A DNA stretch of 64,000 nt from Antedon mediterranea (taxonomy: Eukaryota > Echinodermata > Crinoidea > Comatulida > Antedonidae), in NCBI RefSeq assembly GCF_964355755.1, contig NC_092675.1, positions 22,484,412 to 22,548,411 on the forward strand, in the 5' to 3' direction. The position numbers were made by a program, and so were the translations under genes. Shown in pieces: positions 14,401 to 26,639 of the stretch; positions within the stretch are counted from its first letter, which is position 1, and each line of letters starts with the position of its first letter. The notes under the pieces are model-generated. The model was not told the DNA's origin, made no database searches, and was given only the letters and a program-made list of their open reading frames with translations.

Positions 14401-17400
14401 CCTTTGCCCTCATCACACGTATGCTTATTGCCACCATCGTCATCACAAACCATATATGGCAATTGTTACTTTTGCCCTCATCACACTTATGCTTATTGCC
14501 ACCGTCGTCATCACAAACCCTATATGGCAATTGTCACCTTTGTCCTCATCACACGTATGCTTATTGCCACCATCGTCATCACAAACCATATATGGCAATT
14601 GTCACCTTTGCCCTCAACACACGTATGATTATTGCCACAATCTTCATCACAAACCAAAAATGGCAATTGTCACCTTTGCCCTCATCACACGTATGCTTAT
14701 TGCCACCATCGTCATCACAAACCATATATGGCAATTGTCACCTTTGCCCTCATCACACGTATGCTTATTGCCACAATCTTCATCACAAACCAAAAATGGC
14801 AATTGTCACCTTTGCCCTCAACACACGTATGATTATTGCCGCAATCTTCATCACAAACCAAAAATGGCAATTGTCACCTTTGCCCTCATCACACTTATGC
14901 TTATTGCCACCGTCGTCATCACAAACCAGTATGCATGTGACAAAATGATTGCCGAGGTTATGGTCATCACATTCAAAGCGATTGCCACCGTCGTCTCACA
15001 AATGATACATGACAATTGACGTCATCCCCATTCATGATACTGATTGTCACCGTCGTCATTGTCACATATCAGACAGTTTTCACCGTCGTCATTACATTCA
15101 TCATTATTATTTTTGTCAATCAATGTTGTCATAATTTCCTTCATTTTTATAATCAGTAGCAGTATCTCGCTAGTAAACTTCCATTTGCGTCATAATCATT
15201 TTTTTTTAAATGCTACATTATTAATAATAAGTATCTCATCTCTAATCAATATCTTCAAAAGGTTAGATCTCATTACTTATATTTTATTTATTTATACAAA
15301 TTTTGCATTATAAAACATTAAAGCAGTTTCCATTTCAATTCTTACGTAATAACGAACTATAATATCAATAAACATATGTATTTATAAATAGAGTAAGCAA
15401 TTAAGAGATATTATGTTTATTTCGGTTTAATCAATTTGTTGAAAGTTATATTGCATTTAAATTAAATTAAATATGTAATTTTATTCTTCCCTTCTTCGTT
15501 TTTTCTTCTAAATATTACATTATTTGAATGTTTTTCATGTTAATTCACTATAATTAAAGCAGGAACAAAACCATAATTAAATTATATGTATAATCATGTA
15601 CAACTGTGTAAATTTGAAATAATAAAACCAAGACACGTGTGTAATTTCTTACAATTTGTCTAAAACATTAAAAACAAAATTAAACTATTAACAAACAATT
15701 ATGGCGTAAAATTCGTCAAGGACTGATTTAAAATATTGATATGGATTTTTCTGCGCGCTCGTGTTTTATGTAAAAGACAATGATAGGTGAGCATTTCTCT
15801 ATGCCTAATATTGGCATCCAATTTCCAAACGGACGAGCGATTTTCGCTGTGTAAATACAGATTCTACGTAGGCCAAGCTACGCGGGTTTCCGCTTAACGT
15901 CGGCTCGCCTGTGTAAATTGACTTTTAAGGTGACTCTCGCGCGTACAAAAGCCGTTGAATTATCTGAGAACATATGCATTATACGGTTATTATTTTATTG
16001 TTGTTTTAGGCCTATGTCAACATAATTATTTTAAAAAAAAGTTTCATGCATTGTTTTTTAATTATGGTTCATATAATTGTGTTATTACTTTTGTTTTATC
16101 ATACAGACGTAATAGGAATATTAAAGTTATCACGAACAGTGTAAACAAAACCTATAAAATATAGTTCTCCGAGCAACGATTGCAATTTATTTGGAAACCG
16201 CATCGTGTTGTGACAGGTGTAAATAGCGAACAACAGAACATAATGATGTGTAATTTGTACTATATGATAATGTGACAAACGGTCGGTACTGCTGAACACA
16301 ACAATAGAACCGCCAGTTAACTTTCAACTAATTAAAGATAATGAACCGGCGAATAAAAGTAAACCATAAAAATAAGTTCAGACTTAATTTAAGATAAGTA
16401 GAATGAAATAATGATATCAAAATTCAATAATAAAAACAAAATACCAAACGGCGGCAGGTGAATAATTAAATACAATAATTATACAAAAAAAAAGTATCTT
16501 TGTGATTATGATAATTAAATGTATTTTTAATAGTAGTCTCTACTAAAATATCATTAAGTAAAGTTAAAAGTATAATCAACGAAACAGCTTTTATATCCAT
16601 TACAAAATAAATAAAAGTCTATGTATCACCAATGTTTTTTCTAAAACTGTTGTCTCATAAAACAGTTCGATATTGGAACTTTGAAAATAATTCTTTTTAT
16701 TATATAGCCCATAAAATTATGTATTTTGTTAAGTCAACTTTTACATTTTACATCCAGACGGACGCATCATAATATGATGAGTGCAACGCCTAATAGGAAT
16801 GAGGCTTTGGAAACTAACTAAATACGATAAAAGTTACGTAAAATTTAAAAGATACAAAGTTTTAATAACATTTACCCTGTGTTAATATACAAACAAAGTA
16901 GGCCTACTACTTTATTGAGTAAAATAATAATAATAATCTATTTTAGTGGTAGGTAAAATAGTAGTACATATTAAAGTTCAATGATTTCTTTAAAACCCGG
17001 TGTGATAGAAGTGAATATTCAGTTTGAGAATCTGTAGAAGCATAAGGTGAAATTATTTTAAACTGCATCATCTGATCCCGTACCACATTCTCTTTTTATT
17101 TTCCAAATCGGCAACCTTCAAAGGCCAATCAGAATGTCCTAATTTTACTAACTGAAACGCTCACAAATTACTATATTACGAATCATATCATATCCACGAT
17201 GTTTTAATAAGACATTTCGACAATTTTACATCGCCGTGGGCATGATCTCAATAGTTTCGACCTACTTCCAATAATAGTATTTTCATTTATTATATCTAGC
17301 CTTGTCAAAGTAACTCGATCTTTCTCCAAATAAATGATGGAATTAGAATTGCCGATCATAAATACTGTACCTAATTGACAAAGTAGTTGATTTCTACGCA

Positions 17401-20400
17401 CTTGTCTTTTTGTCCGTCTGTGCGTTTCATCGGTCTTGATGTTGATAGACATATCAATACCAATTCTGAATGAACATTTCAATCAAATCTATAAACACAA
17501 ATTATACAGATATCACAGGAAGTAGTACGAAAAACAATTATGTAGGGTAGTGAAACTGAACTGAGTACATATATCTATGAACACTTCGATACGAGTTCAT
17601 TGCCAAGACTCCCTATTGTTGGTTTAAATTCTATTTACATTGTCTTTTCCTATCTTGATTTAGACTTGTATGTCTCTCACGGGAGATGTAAACTTTATCA
17701 ATCTTTCTCGTCCCTCCATAACAGAATTTAATTTCCGTTGCAAATAGTTCTGGCCCAGTTAGGACATCGTCACATGTCACGGACATATATTTATTAAATA
17801 AAACCATTGAATGTCATACTTGACCCGTAAGGAGTCTGGTATGATTGTTGTCATGAACAAAAGAATTGAAATTTGTTGGTGATGAGCTATGCTTAATGTG
17901 ATTATGACATCATCTTTTTATTTAAAATATTCAATATTTTCTTAATTATATACCTTTACCTGTCAAACCTCCAAAAGGTTTTTGCTTTTTATTTGCTTAT
18001 AAAAATGATGGTCTACTACACACACAAAACACAGTCGGGTGTCACGAAAACTAAGACCCCCTAAGACCCAAGATCACGAAAGCTAAGACCCAAGACCTAA
18101 GATTACAAGTATTTATCTTTCGCACCTGCCTTGTATTTTAACTCCCAACATTTATTCTGAATACCAAACCTTAGAATTGGCACTTTCATGAAAAAGAATC
18201 ACATAAAAAGTAACAAATACATTTTTAAATTGATGATTTTACAGACGTTTTTCTCGCACACAAAATGACTAGCCTACAGTACAGTAGGCCTACCCCATGT
18301 TCAATGTTTTTGTTTCTATGGAACGTCAAAAGAGCAAAAATTATATAGAGGGCTGAAAACTCTGTGGAGTCCATCTACAGTGTGGATGGAACAATGTAAA
18401 ATTAAAATTGTAATGATAATAGTATAATCATGCAAGTACGAGGAAATAAATACTGGCAAATAAATTTTAATTAAAAAATCATGATAAGTTTTTTTGTTTC
18501 GTTTTCTTTCTGTTTTTATACTTGTACTATTATTGTTGCTCTTTTGGCGCTCCATAGAAACAAAAACATTGAGCATGGGGAGCTCGAGGAGTTACATTAC
18601 AGTATACAAAGAAACACATCTGTAAAATCATAAATTTAAAGGATTTATTTATTTGTTATTATGTGTTTCTCCTTCTGAAAGTACTTATAAGTCCTAATTT
18701 TAAAGTGTGGTGTTCAGGATAAAGTTAGTCAACAAATTCGTAGTCAAAATACAAGAAAGGCAGGTGCGTAAGAAAAACATCCTCTGAACCAACACAATGG
18801 AGTAAATATATACAAACAAACACCCCGTCAAGTTTGTTTGTTGTAAAGAAAAAATATACATTTACTCAACGGGCGAAAATAATGTGAGTTTATCTATGTT
18901 TTGCGGTGGTATTAAATTATATTTATGGTAATAAATGAAACCTACTGTGTTTAAAATTATGTATGGATAAACAAGTATTGTTTTTAAGCTGTAGTATATC
19001 TTAGAATTTGTAATCTTAGGTCTTGGGTCTTAGCTTTCGTGATCTTAGGTCTTAATGGGTCTTAGCTTTCGTGGTCTTAGGTTTCGTGACACCCAAACAC
19101 AGTCGAGTCAGGTACACTTCTGGCCTTTCTGGGATGAAAAGGCCTATATACAAGTTAAATTCGCAGGCCTAATGGTTGTCTCATTTTCATTTGTTGCAGT
19201 ATTTTGAAAAAAAATAACCATAAGCAAAATGAGACACGTGACAATAACTGTTTCTTTTACTTACATTTTGTGATAAATTATACGTTTATTGTTTTTCTAT
19301 ATATATTTCTTTAGGTTTGGTTTCAGAATAGACGGGCAAAATGGCGAAAACATGAGCGAATAAAGCAAGAAAAGAAAGTGGACAGTGTTGATTCATCAAA
19401 TGAAACGGTACATGGTGGCGCTATATCATTAGTCCCTCAGACCGATTCTACACCAGTAAATAGTACTTTATGTGAGAAGGAAGAAATCAGAAGAGAGCAT
19501 TCAGACGATGATAGTCAAGTTCTTAGTAAAGATGGTATTGATAGGATGTCTTCTTACTTAAATCGACCAGTAATGTTAGGCGGACCAATACCATATGATA
19601 AGTAAGTGAGACTATACGACAACTTATTCAGTATAGATACTTCCCTGTATCAATCAATTCACCTACCCTTAATTAGTAGTTTTTCAGTTGCTTCAATAAA
19701 AATAGATTCCATCGATCGGCCAAGTCATGCATACAGATACAATGAAATTTTTATGTAATTCGTTGAATGGGGATTTTAAAAAAAAATGAAAAGTCGGCTG
19801 GTTTATTTAACGAAGTGGATTATGAGGTTTTCAACGAAATGAAATATTCCCTCTATTCAACGAATACAATTACAAACTATTAATTATTTTGATTTAAAGC
19901 ATACGTACTGTTCTTAAGTAAAAAACCATCAGTCAACAACCCTACCAAAAACCTTTACAAAATACTCACCTGAACGTTAATTATGATCAAATACGCCCAG
20001 GTGTCTGCGGCTTTTTGATTGGTTAATTGTGTATAACATTATAGGTTGATAAATAAAGCTGGTTGATACTACATTAGGCTGAAAACAGATTACAATCACT
20101 TGTGACACCTGATAATAGGTTGATGTCTAGACCGAAATTACTAAGCGAATGAGGATAAAACAGCGATTACGGTGTAATTTAATTTTATAAATTAATACTT
20201 GTTAAACGTAAGATTAGAAAGGATAACATTTATAGGCGGAACATGTACTTTTACCCTGAAACTTGAGTTTATGGTTAAATATGTTATCATGATAGTACGC
20301 GGATTTTGTCTACGTACGTTATCCTGAAATAGTGCGCGATACCAAATAAAAATGACGTTGACATGATAGTACCTGACATTTATGTACATAATCATTTTAG

Positions 20401-21189
20401 TTTCTACGCAACATTTATCAATATTTATTTATTTTGTTCATCTACAGAACTGGTTTTAGACCATTAAGTTGGTTAAATGGCCTTCATCCTCTCGTGGCTA
20501 CGCCTTATGCAACCCAGCTAATGACGTACGCAGCTAGAAAAGGTAAAAAGAATATCAACAAACATGTACATTGTCAAATGATGCGATTGATCACCACCGT
20601 AAACAAACTGAAACACCATCTTTAGGCCTATACATAGTAACAAACAAAAAGGCGTTTCTACCTTCTCTTTTCAAAATTATAAAAATGACTACAGTGGTTC
20701 TTTCATATTATTAAAACATCTGATTCACGACTGTCACTTTGCACCAATTCCTATCCTGTAGTTGAATGCGAACCCCCGAATTGGAACTTTAAGAGTTAAT
20801 TCCAATTTTCTTTAGATATAACTTATACTAACAATAAAAGATGTTAATACATTTAGACTTGTATTCAACTTACTTGCAATAGTCAGTGAGATAGTATCTA
20901 GTGACAGCTGAATAGTTAGGAGGTTAAAGTTAATTTTTAGAGAAATTGTTTTAAAAAGCGCCACCATAAAGAATAGTGTTATTTTTTTCCAGGACCCTAT
21001 CAGCATTTATTACAAAGGTATCCACAAGCACTATACTCTCCTTCATCAACGATGGTTATCACGAAAGAACATGAAAAAAGATCAACAAGTCTTGCTCTAC
21101 TTCGCATGAAAGCACGTCAACACTCTGAGGCAATAGTTAAATCTTCAGCGATACCTGGTTCACCTTCTGACACAGGTGACGCGTCATAG
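8412..21189 (+). CDS. Drgx: Drgx-type paired-like homeobox protein (5' exon missing)
   Basis: A transcription factor of the PRD-like class; vertebrate Drgx (DRG11) acts in dorsal-root-ganglion and nociceptive sensory neurons. Five exons: 8412-8503, 9506-9607, 19315-19601, 20448-20542 and 20993-21189. All have GT/AG borders and matching phases, giving 256 residues after a 2-nt split codon; human DRGX is about 263. The homeodomain spans exons 1-3: [11 protein letters not shown] in exon 1, [20 protein letters not shown] in exon 2, [14 protein letters not shown] in exon 3, with glutamine at homeodomain position 50. The acidic [12 protein letters not shown] lead-in resembles Drgx rather than Alx or Arx. 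The last exon carries an OAR motif, [16 protein letters not shown], ending 25 residues later at TAG. Exon 1 starts with two bases of a split codon, so the initiator lies in an upstream exon that I did not find. Intron 3 is about 9.7 kb and full of repeats. Orthology to Drgx is a strong inference from the homeodomain and OAR. Confidence 0.92.
8844..9014. mobile_element. MITE, family B (copy 1, Drgx intron)
   Basis: Inverted ends: left AGCTCTATCTACACTATCAA and right TTTGATAGTGTAGACAAGGC. The interior repeats a motif TATGGTAGTGATAT three times, so this copy carries a small internal expansion. Other copies lie at 9641-9781, 12750-12869 and 22801-22969. It sits in the intron between the first two homeobox exons. 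Confidence 0.8.
9641..9781. mobile_element. MITE, family B (copy 2, Drgx intron)
   Basis: Starts about 34 bp after the donor of homeobox exon 2. Left end ATTATCAAACTTTATGTGAC is decayed; the right end AACTAGTTTGATAGTG is intact. The centre has CATATATGGATATGATGATG and ATATCACTACCATATTTGGG as in the other family members. Confidence 0.7.
10020..10555 (+). repeat. Degenerate 18-20 bp minisatellite
   Basis: Dozens of variants of ATGCTAAAACTAGATACA and ATGCTACAACTAGATATA follow one another with small indels, changing gradually from CTAAAAC to CTACAAC forms along the array. It lies in the large Drgx intron. No coding potential. Confidence 0.85.
12750..12869. mobile_element. MITE, family B (copy 3, Drgx intron)
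   Basis: Right end reads AACTAGTTTGATAGTGTAGA followed by CAGAGCTTA, the same terminus as the 22801-22969 copy. The centre has ATATCACCACCATATTTGGG. The left end is eroded. Confidence 0.7.
14317..14931 (+). repeat. 68-bp minisatellite, about nine copies
   Basis: Repeat starts fall at 14317, 14388, then every 68 bp from 14456 to 14864. Each unit begins ATGGCAATTGTCACCTTTGC and contains TATGCTTATTGCCAC and a CATCACAAACC block. The unit is not a multiple of three and lacks stops, so ORFs of up to 219 codons run through all three plus frames with a shared [10 protein letters not shown]-like sequence. These are repeat artefacts, not genes. A looser ACCGTCGTCATCACA-rich sequence flanks it from about 14200 to 15100. 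Confidence 0.9.
18037..19094. mobile_element. 1.06-kb foldback DNA element (copy 1, Drgx intron)
   Basis: Begins GGGTGTCACGAAAACTAAGA and ends TAGGTTTCGTGACACCC, with inverted repeats continuing inward: AAGACCCAAGACCTAAGATT on the left against AATCTTAGGTCTTGGGTCTT on the right, then GCACCTGCCTTGTATTTTAA against its complement near 18755. A second hairpin near the centre pairs TTTTTGTTTCTATGGA (about 18306-18321) with TCCATAGAAACAAAAA (about 18551-18566). It is flanked by a perfect 10-bp direct repeat, AAACACAGTC, at 18027-18036 and 19095-19104. A 10-bp target-site duplication fits Mutator-like elements; that assignment is inference. No transposase. Confidence 0.88.
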
Positions 21190-21415
21190 ACGGATTGAAG
21201 ACGTCCAGTTTTTTTTTAAATTGGTTTCTAATTAATGTTTGATTTTGAATTTCGAACAATTTCAAAGTTATAAACAAAAAAACCATTGCGAGTGTATGAA
21301 TAATACCAATCGACTAGATTGAATTGCATATACGGGAACATAAACAGTATACCAGTGAAAACGTAATCATATCGAAAATGTTGTTGGCTATAACTTAGGA
21401 AAGTGGAGAAACGGA

Positions 21416-21421
21416 AATAAA
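21416..21421 (+). promoter_or_regulatory. Polyadenylation signal, candidate for Drgx
   Basis: AATAAA lies about 230 bp downstream of the Drgx stop codon. It is the first such hexamer I see after the stop. Position and sequence fit, but the transcript end is not proven. Confidence 0.4.
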
Positions 21422-22254
21422 ACTTTAAGAATCTGAGCACATGAATAAGAATAAGGTGAAGTGTATGAGACGCCAGCCGTGCAAAATGCGATCAATGTGT
21501 GACGCCACCAATCGTGCGATTTCTTCTCCCTTTTCTGAGTAAACAAAGGGCAAATGATATGTTTGTCTATTATGTATCTATCGGTTTGTACAGCCGTCTA
21601 TTATTGCATACGAAATCGAATTGAAATTAGGAAAATAAAATACAAGAAAGGCCAACACATTGCCAAAAGTCAACAAGCACGTATAGAATGGTACAGTTAA
21701 GTTATGGATGCTATATTCAATTAAACAAATATAACACTGTTTATTTATATGAAATATGTATGAAATAGTCTGTTGATAGATGAGATAATAATACAAATAG
21801 TGGATGTCTATTATGTAATATTGTTTGTACATAAGTTACTTTATTGTAATAATACCAAGAGCCAGTTGCCTCTCTCCACCGCGCTGAATACTAACTAGTT
21901 GCACCATTATTTTATTTTTGTTGTATTTTATTCAATCGAAACCAACAGCGATAATTACCGCCACTAACAGGTTTGATACAAACAAAGCCAGGACTGTTTA
22001 AAGCACCTTGATTGGTGCTAACATTGATCAAGGGCTTCTCTCGTCCAGTGCCCACCTTGACCAGAGGTCTGTGGCAGATACTAGATGCAGGGGCTGACGA
22101 CATAAGAGTCAGCAGCAGTGCTGACTTCAAATGCCTAACGGGACCCCAGCTCCGTATGTTATATGTTATATTTATATGTTTCTAGAATGTTTACAGCGCA
22201 TTGATAACTTGCTTATATGCGTTATATAAATGCTTGAGTATCACTAGGATGAAA

Positions 22255-22383
22255 TCAAGGACGTAGCGCACAACGTAAGCAATTTTAAAAATCACTAGCG
22301 ACGGATTATCCTAACTGTCGCTTGTCATTGGTCAACTTGCTTGTGTTGTAATTACGTCTTTGCGTTGCGTCGTGGGAACCAAA
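22255..22383. mobile_element. Palindromic MITE, family A (copy 2)
   Basis: Right end TGCGTTGCGTCGTGGGAACC plus AAA matches the family terminus. The centre CTGTCGCTTGTCATTGGTCA is typical. The left end, around GACGTAGCGCACAACGTAAG, is decayed or truncated. Confidence 0.7.
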
Positions 22384-22800
22384 CTAAACTATTACCACAT
22401 GGGATACGCGCAAAGATTACCTTCAGGTATGTAATGGCATGCACTCGCGTGTCGCACGGGAATGGCACGCGTGATTGTTTTAACAGTATTGTACATTATT
22501 TGGAAAGCTGCGCTGTTGAAACTAGTTTGATGTTTGAAAGTCCAGCCAGCTGCAACAGCTGCTGCAAGTGCGCATTTTCTTATTAGTAATATGAGACTAA
22601 TTGCATACCAATCTGTTTTAGTTTTTACCACGTGTTGTTCACAACCTCATCTTATTTTTCGTGTATAACGAGAATAATAAAATTAACAGTAACATGTCCA
22701 CTTCTTGGAACTACATTTTTAAAAAGTGATAACATTTTAATAGTTTATTTTATTGACGATGTTACCGTCGTCGTATTGCGACCGAGTTTGTTCTTGATCT

Positions 22801-22969
22801 AAAACTCTGTCCACACTATCAAACTTTATTTGACAAAAAAATGTGATGTGCTCATATGTTGACATGATGATGTCATATCACTACTATATTTGGGTAGGCT
22901 ATATCACTACCATATTTGGGCAGATCACACTTTTCTTTCAAACTAGTTTGATAGTGTAGACAGAGCTTT
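22801..22969. mobile_element. MITE, family B (copy 4)
   Basis: Both ends are intact: left AAACTCTGTCCACACTATCA and right TTTGATAGTGTAGACAGAGC plus TTT. Between them are GACATGATGATGTCATATCA and two ATATCACTAC-type boxes. This is the best-preserved member in the window. Confidence 0.82.
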
Positions 22970-23408
22970 ACGTCGGTAATCAACCAATGAATGTTTACTG
23001 ATAAATAACGAAGTTAAAAAATCTTATACCTATAGTATAAGCATAACTGGTTTCAAAGGGTGTTTGTATTTTTTAAAATGTTACTCGCAAACTACGAAAA
23101 CAAATGTTACTGCTGCACCGTCTGCAATAAGCGCGCCTAATTTGAAACTCACTATGTGACCTGGAAGCTAAAAATACTTTTTGTAATTATTTATTATTTA
23201 TTTTCCGCTACATTATTGAATGTGCATTAGGTGGTGTGGCTTAAGAATTTACCGAGACTATTGATGCATACTATAGTTACTGTATACCATAATGCTGTGT
23301 ATAATAACCAGTAGACCTACATTTTATCCAGGTTCACTGGACTGTACTTTCCACACAAAAACTGGTATATCATGACTACAAATACAACTAGAATAATAAA
23401 AATGTACT

Positions 23409-23926
23409 GTTATTACCGTAAATCTTCTAATAGTAACCCATACTTTATTAGTAACCCTCCTTCTAATAGTAACCCACCTTATAAGTCAATCTATAATAAT
23501 AACCTGCCCACTACTCTAATAGTTACCCATGTGGAATAATATTAGAGTCACAAAAACTATTGACAAAAATGACATTATGAAGGATGCGTTTAGGATGCAG
23601 GAGGAATAAGGAGTTAATGCATGTTGATCTCGGGAGTGGGGAGGATTGAGTGTTTTTGAGTGTATAAAATATAGTTCAAACAAATTTATTTATTCGTACT
23701 GTTTTATTATTTTGCTATGATTTGCTGACCGGAAAAGTTGGAGTGGGTTACTATTTTCAGGTGTCTAAATTAAGATCTGTAATACCTGTAGTAACCCACT
23801 ACTCTAATAAGAACCCCCCCCCCCCCCCCGCCAAAAAAAAAACCCCCTTCTAATAGTAACCCACCCTAAAAACAATCAAAGAATAATAACCCAGGGTTAC
23901 AATTACAAGATTTACGGTATTATTAC
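23409..23926. mobile_element. ~0.5-kb foldback element with TAATAGTAACCCA repeats
   Basis: The left end contains TATTACCGTAAATCTTCTAA and the right end contains its near-complement, ATTACAAGATTTACGGTA. Just inside both ends are repeated TAATAGTAACCCA-type boxes. One internal stretch, about 23815-23845, is a run of C then A then C. No coding sequence. Confidence 0.65.
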
Positions 23927-24786
23927 TTTAACAAAGGTTTTGTATCTACTGATTTCTCCTAGTGATAACAATTCGTTATAAGTTTTAATGTGTCATTCAC
24001 CATGTGCGTATAAAGTGTATGGGGTAAAAAAGGCCCTGCGCTACCTAGCTAAAAATGAACAATAATAGCGCTAGCTAGTGGTGACTATTTGGTGTCGTGT
24101 ATAGGTTTATTATATTGAATGCAATACTGTTTATAAATGAATGAAACTCATGGCAACTTAATTAGACTTTTATTTATGTATATAACATTGTTTTCCATGT
24201 TTTATATTTAAAGTATGTTGCTGCTTTTTAATAAATTTTAATCTTATGAACTTCCAAATGTCTAAATTTGGATCAATTATGTGAATAATGATTACCGGTA
24301 CATTTTGACAACCAAATGAATACAAATCAAACTCACTGTAAGCGTGGACGTGTCTATTTAAACAAGCACGACTGTGCGATACTTGGGGTACAGAAAAAGA
24401 AGCTGTAATGACGTCATAAAACCGGATGTAACGTCACATACACGTACATCAATAACCTCGCTACCAAATACGGCTATACGGTACCATCTTCGAGACGTAA
24501 AATAGCTGCATCCGGTTTGAAATTTTAAAATCCGTCTCTATAGCTTTGAGGACATGTAGACCTGTAGATATTCATGCCAAATCTCAGCTTAATACTACAA
24601 CGAATGGAAGGAGTAGTAGGCCTACTTTATAATCGCACTTCTTACTCAATAGTGTCAGGATGGAAGAAGAAGAGGAAAAGATGAGAGAGTCCTAGACCCA
24701 GGTACCCCGAGTAATAAAACGAGATATACTCTATATCATATTACGTATACAGTATATTTTACCATAAAGTTTAAGAAAAATAGGTT

Positions 24787-24862
24787 TCCCCATGGCTCAT
24801 ACCAGGAACCTTCTGCGTGTTAAACAGGCTTGATAACCACCACACTACGAAACCTCTTACAC
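24787..24862 (-). pseudogene. tRNA-Val-like pseudogene, degenerate copy
   Basis: The minus strand shows an A-box-like GTAGTGTGGTGGTTATCA and an anticodon region GTTTAACACGCAGAAGG related to the copy at 25059-25136. The T arm is largely destroyed. It is interpretable only by comparison with its neighbour. Confidence 0.5.
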
Positions 24863-25058
24863 AAAAAATGTGGGTTACACAAAGTTTTTTAATCCATTTA
24901 CATTACAAATAAATATGGTAATAAGCACAAAGCAAAACAAACATGTGTAAAAGTTATAATTACCGATTACACAAAATAAGTATGTAAAAAAATAATAAAA
25001 ATAAGATATACTGTGTATTGCATACAGTTATACTTTTCACCTTAAAGTTTAAAAAAAA

Positions 25059-25136
25059 GGTTTCACCCGGGCTCGAACCGGGTAGCCTACCTTCTGCGTG
25101 TTAAGCAAACGTGATAACCACTACGCCAAGATTCCG
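25059..25136 (-). pseudogene. tRNA-Val(AAC)-like sequence, probably pseudogene or SINE head
   Basis: The minus strand reads TGGCGTAGTGGTTATCA (D arm and A box), a five-pair anticodon stem TTTGC/GCAGA around loop TTAACAC (anticodon AAC, valine), and a perfect T arm CCCGG-TTCGAGC-CCGGG (B box). The variable region carries an extra AGGCTA-type insertion and the acceptor stem does not pair well (GGAATCT against TGAAACC). Function as a tRNA is therefore unlikely, although Pol III transcription is possible. Confidence 0.65.
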
Positions 25137-26639
25137 CATGAACGCTGTGGTGTGTGTCACACATTGTGGGTTCTTAATTAAACAAATTAATTAACAAACA
25201 AAAAAGCATGAATGTGCGATACTCGGGGTACAGCAAATGAAGCTGTAAGGACGTCATAAGACGGGATGTGACGTCACATACACATCAATAACCTACCAAA
25301 TACGGCTATATGGTACCATCTTCGAGACGTCATATGGCTGCATCCGGTTTGAAAATTAAAAATCCGTCTCTATAGCTTTGAGGACATGTCCCTGTAGTAT
25401 ATTCATGCCAAATCCCAGCTCAATACTACAACGAATAAGGGAGGAGTAGTACTTTAAACATTTACTCAATAGTGTCCAGATTTTTATTGTTTATTAATTT
25501 CTTTTGTAATTTATCATTGTATAGAAAAAATGTAGTGCAGAGTAAAGGAACCATGTCAAAATTATTATACTGCAAATACTACACTTTTATCCAATAATTT
25601 GTTTGGTTAATCATACACATTGTTTAAAAAAAACTTTTAACCTAACCATAAACCAACATTGAAACAAACTGAAAGCATGCATTACTGCAGTAAACAAAAT
25701 GTCGTTACTGCAGTAGAATAATTCCGACATGATCCCTAAGTGTGATTGTTTAAACTATTTTATTTTGCGCTTTTTAATCCGATCAAAGATGATGGTATCT
25801 AAACATAGTATATATAACTATTTATTTTGTAGTTTTTTTTAAGTCGCCTCCATTTTACTTATTCAGGATGGATATAGTATTATCATACTGCATGTATAAA
25901 CATTTAGTACTACAAACACGACTGATTTCAATATGGTACTATATAAACGAATCATTACAAAATATGATTTATAATTTTTCTTTTGGTAATAAAAAAAAAA
26001 GTGAAATAGATCATGGTTTTGGTATTTGCCTCTTATATATACAAATATATTTTATAAAAAAATAATATATGACGTCTAAATGCATACACATTATGTTGAC
26101 TATATTTTAGAAAATAATATAGCGCTTATTAAATAATATGAAATTATACTTTAAAGATGTATTTTCTCATAAAAACATGAACAATGAAAATTACTAAAAT
26201 CAAACTTTCCGTAGAAAGAAAAACTCCAAAAACAATGTTTTCACTTATAAAAAGACAAAATAAACGGTTAAATTCAACGAAAACCTGGCAACCAATTTGA
26301 CTATTTTTGCTTTAAATGTTTTCAAGTATTAAGTGTTTTTCCGAGTATTAAAAATAAAAATTTTTGTTTTCAGGGAGACAATATATCTTTAAATAATACG
26401 GTACTTTAACTTCAATCTTTAGATTCGATTGTGAACGGTATATGTAATATGATGCATTTATTTGTAAATGTGTTCTTTCATATTAATTGTTCTGGTTTTA
26501 TTATATATTAACCCACCATATTATATTATGTTTTTTATTCACTAATTGTGTACAATGACTGTAGCCAAATGATGTATATAGTATTGGTGCTCTTTCTTTG
26601 GCTACGGTATCCTAAGGGGAAAAGAGCGTTTTAGACCAG

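Larger units (their letters stand above)
24361..25482. repeat. Direct duplication of a ~270-bp block about 840 bp apart
   Basis: 24361-24662 and 25201-25482 are direct copies. Shared anchors include CAAATACGGCTATA, GGTACCATCTTCGAGACGT, GCTGCATCCGGTTTGAAA and CCGTCTCTATAGCTTTGAGG. Between them are two further similar blocks, near 24720-24900 and 25000-25170, each with a minus-strand tRNA-like sequence after AGATATACT- and AAAGTTTAA-type leaders. Part of the region therefore arose by tandem duplication. Confidence 0.8.

Noticed and set aside
14360-15019. 219-codon plus-strand ORF, with companions at 14317-14628 and 14388-14948
   Set aside because: It is the 68-bp minisatellite read in three frames; the same peptide appears in each.
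21912-22130. 72-codon minus-strand ORF with a more balanced base composition
   Set aside because: No motif recognised and no flanking exons; a protein search would be needed.
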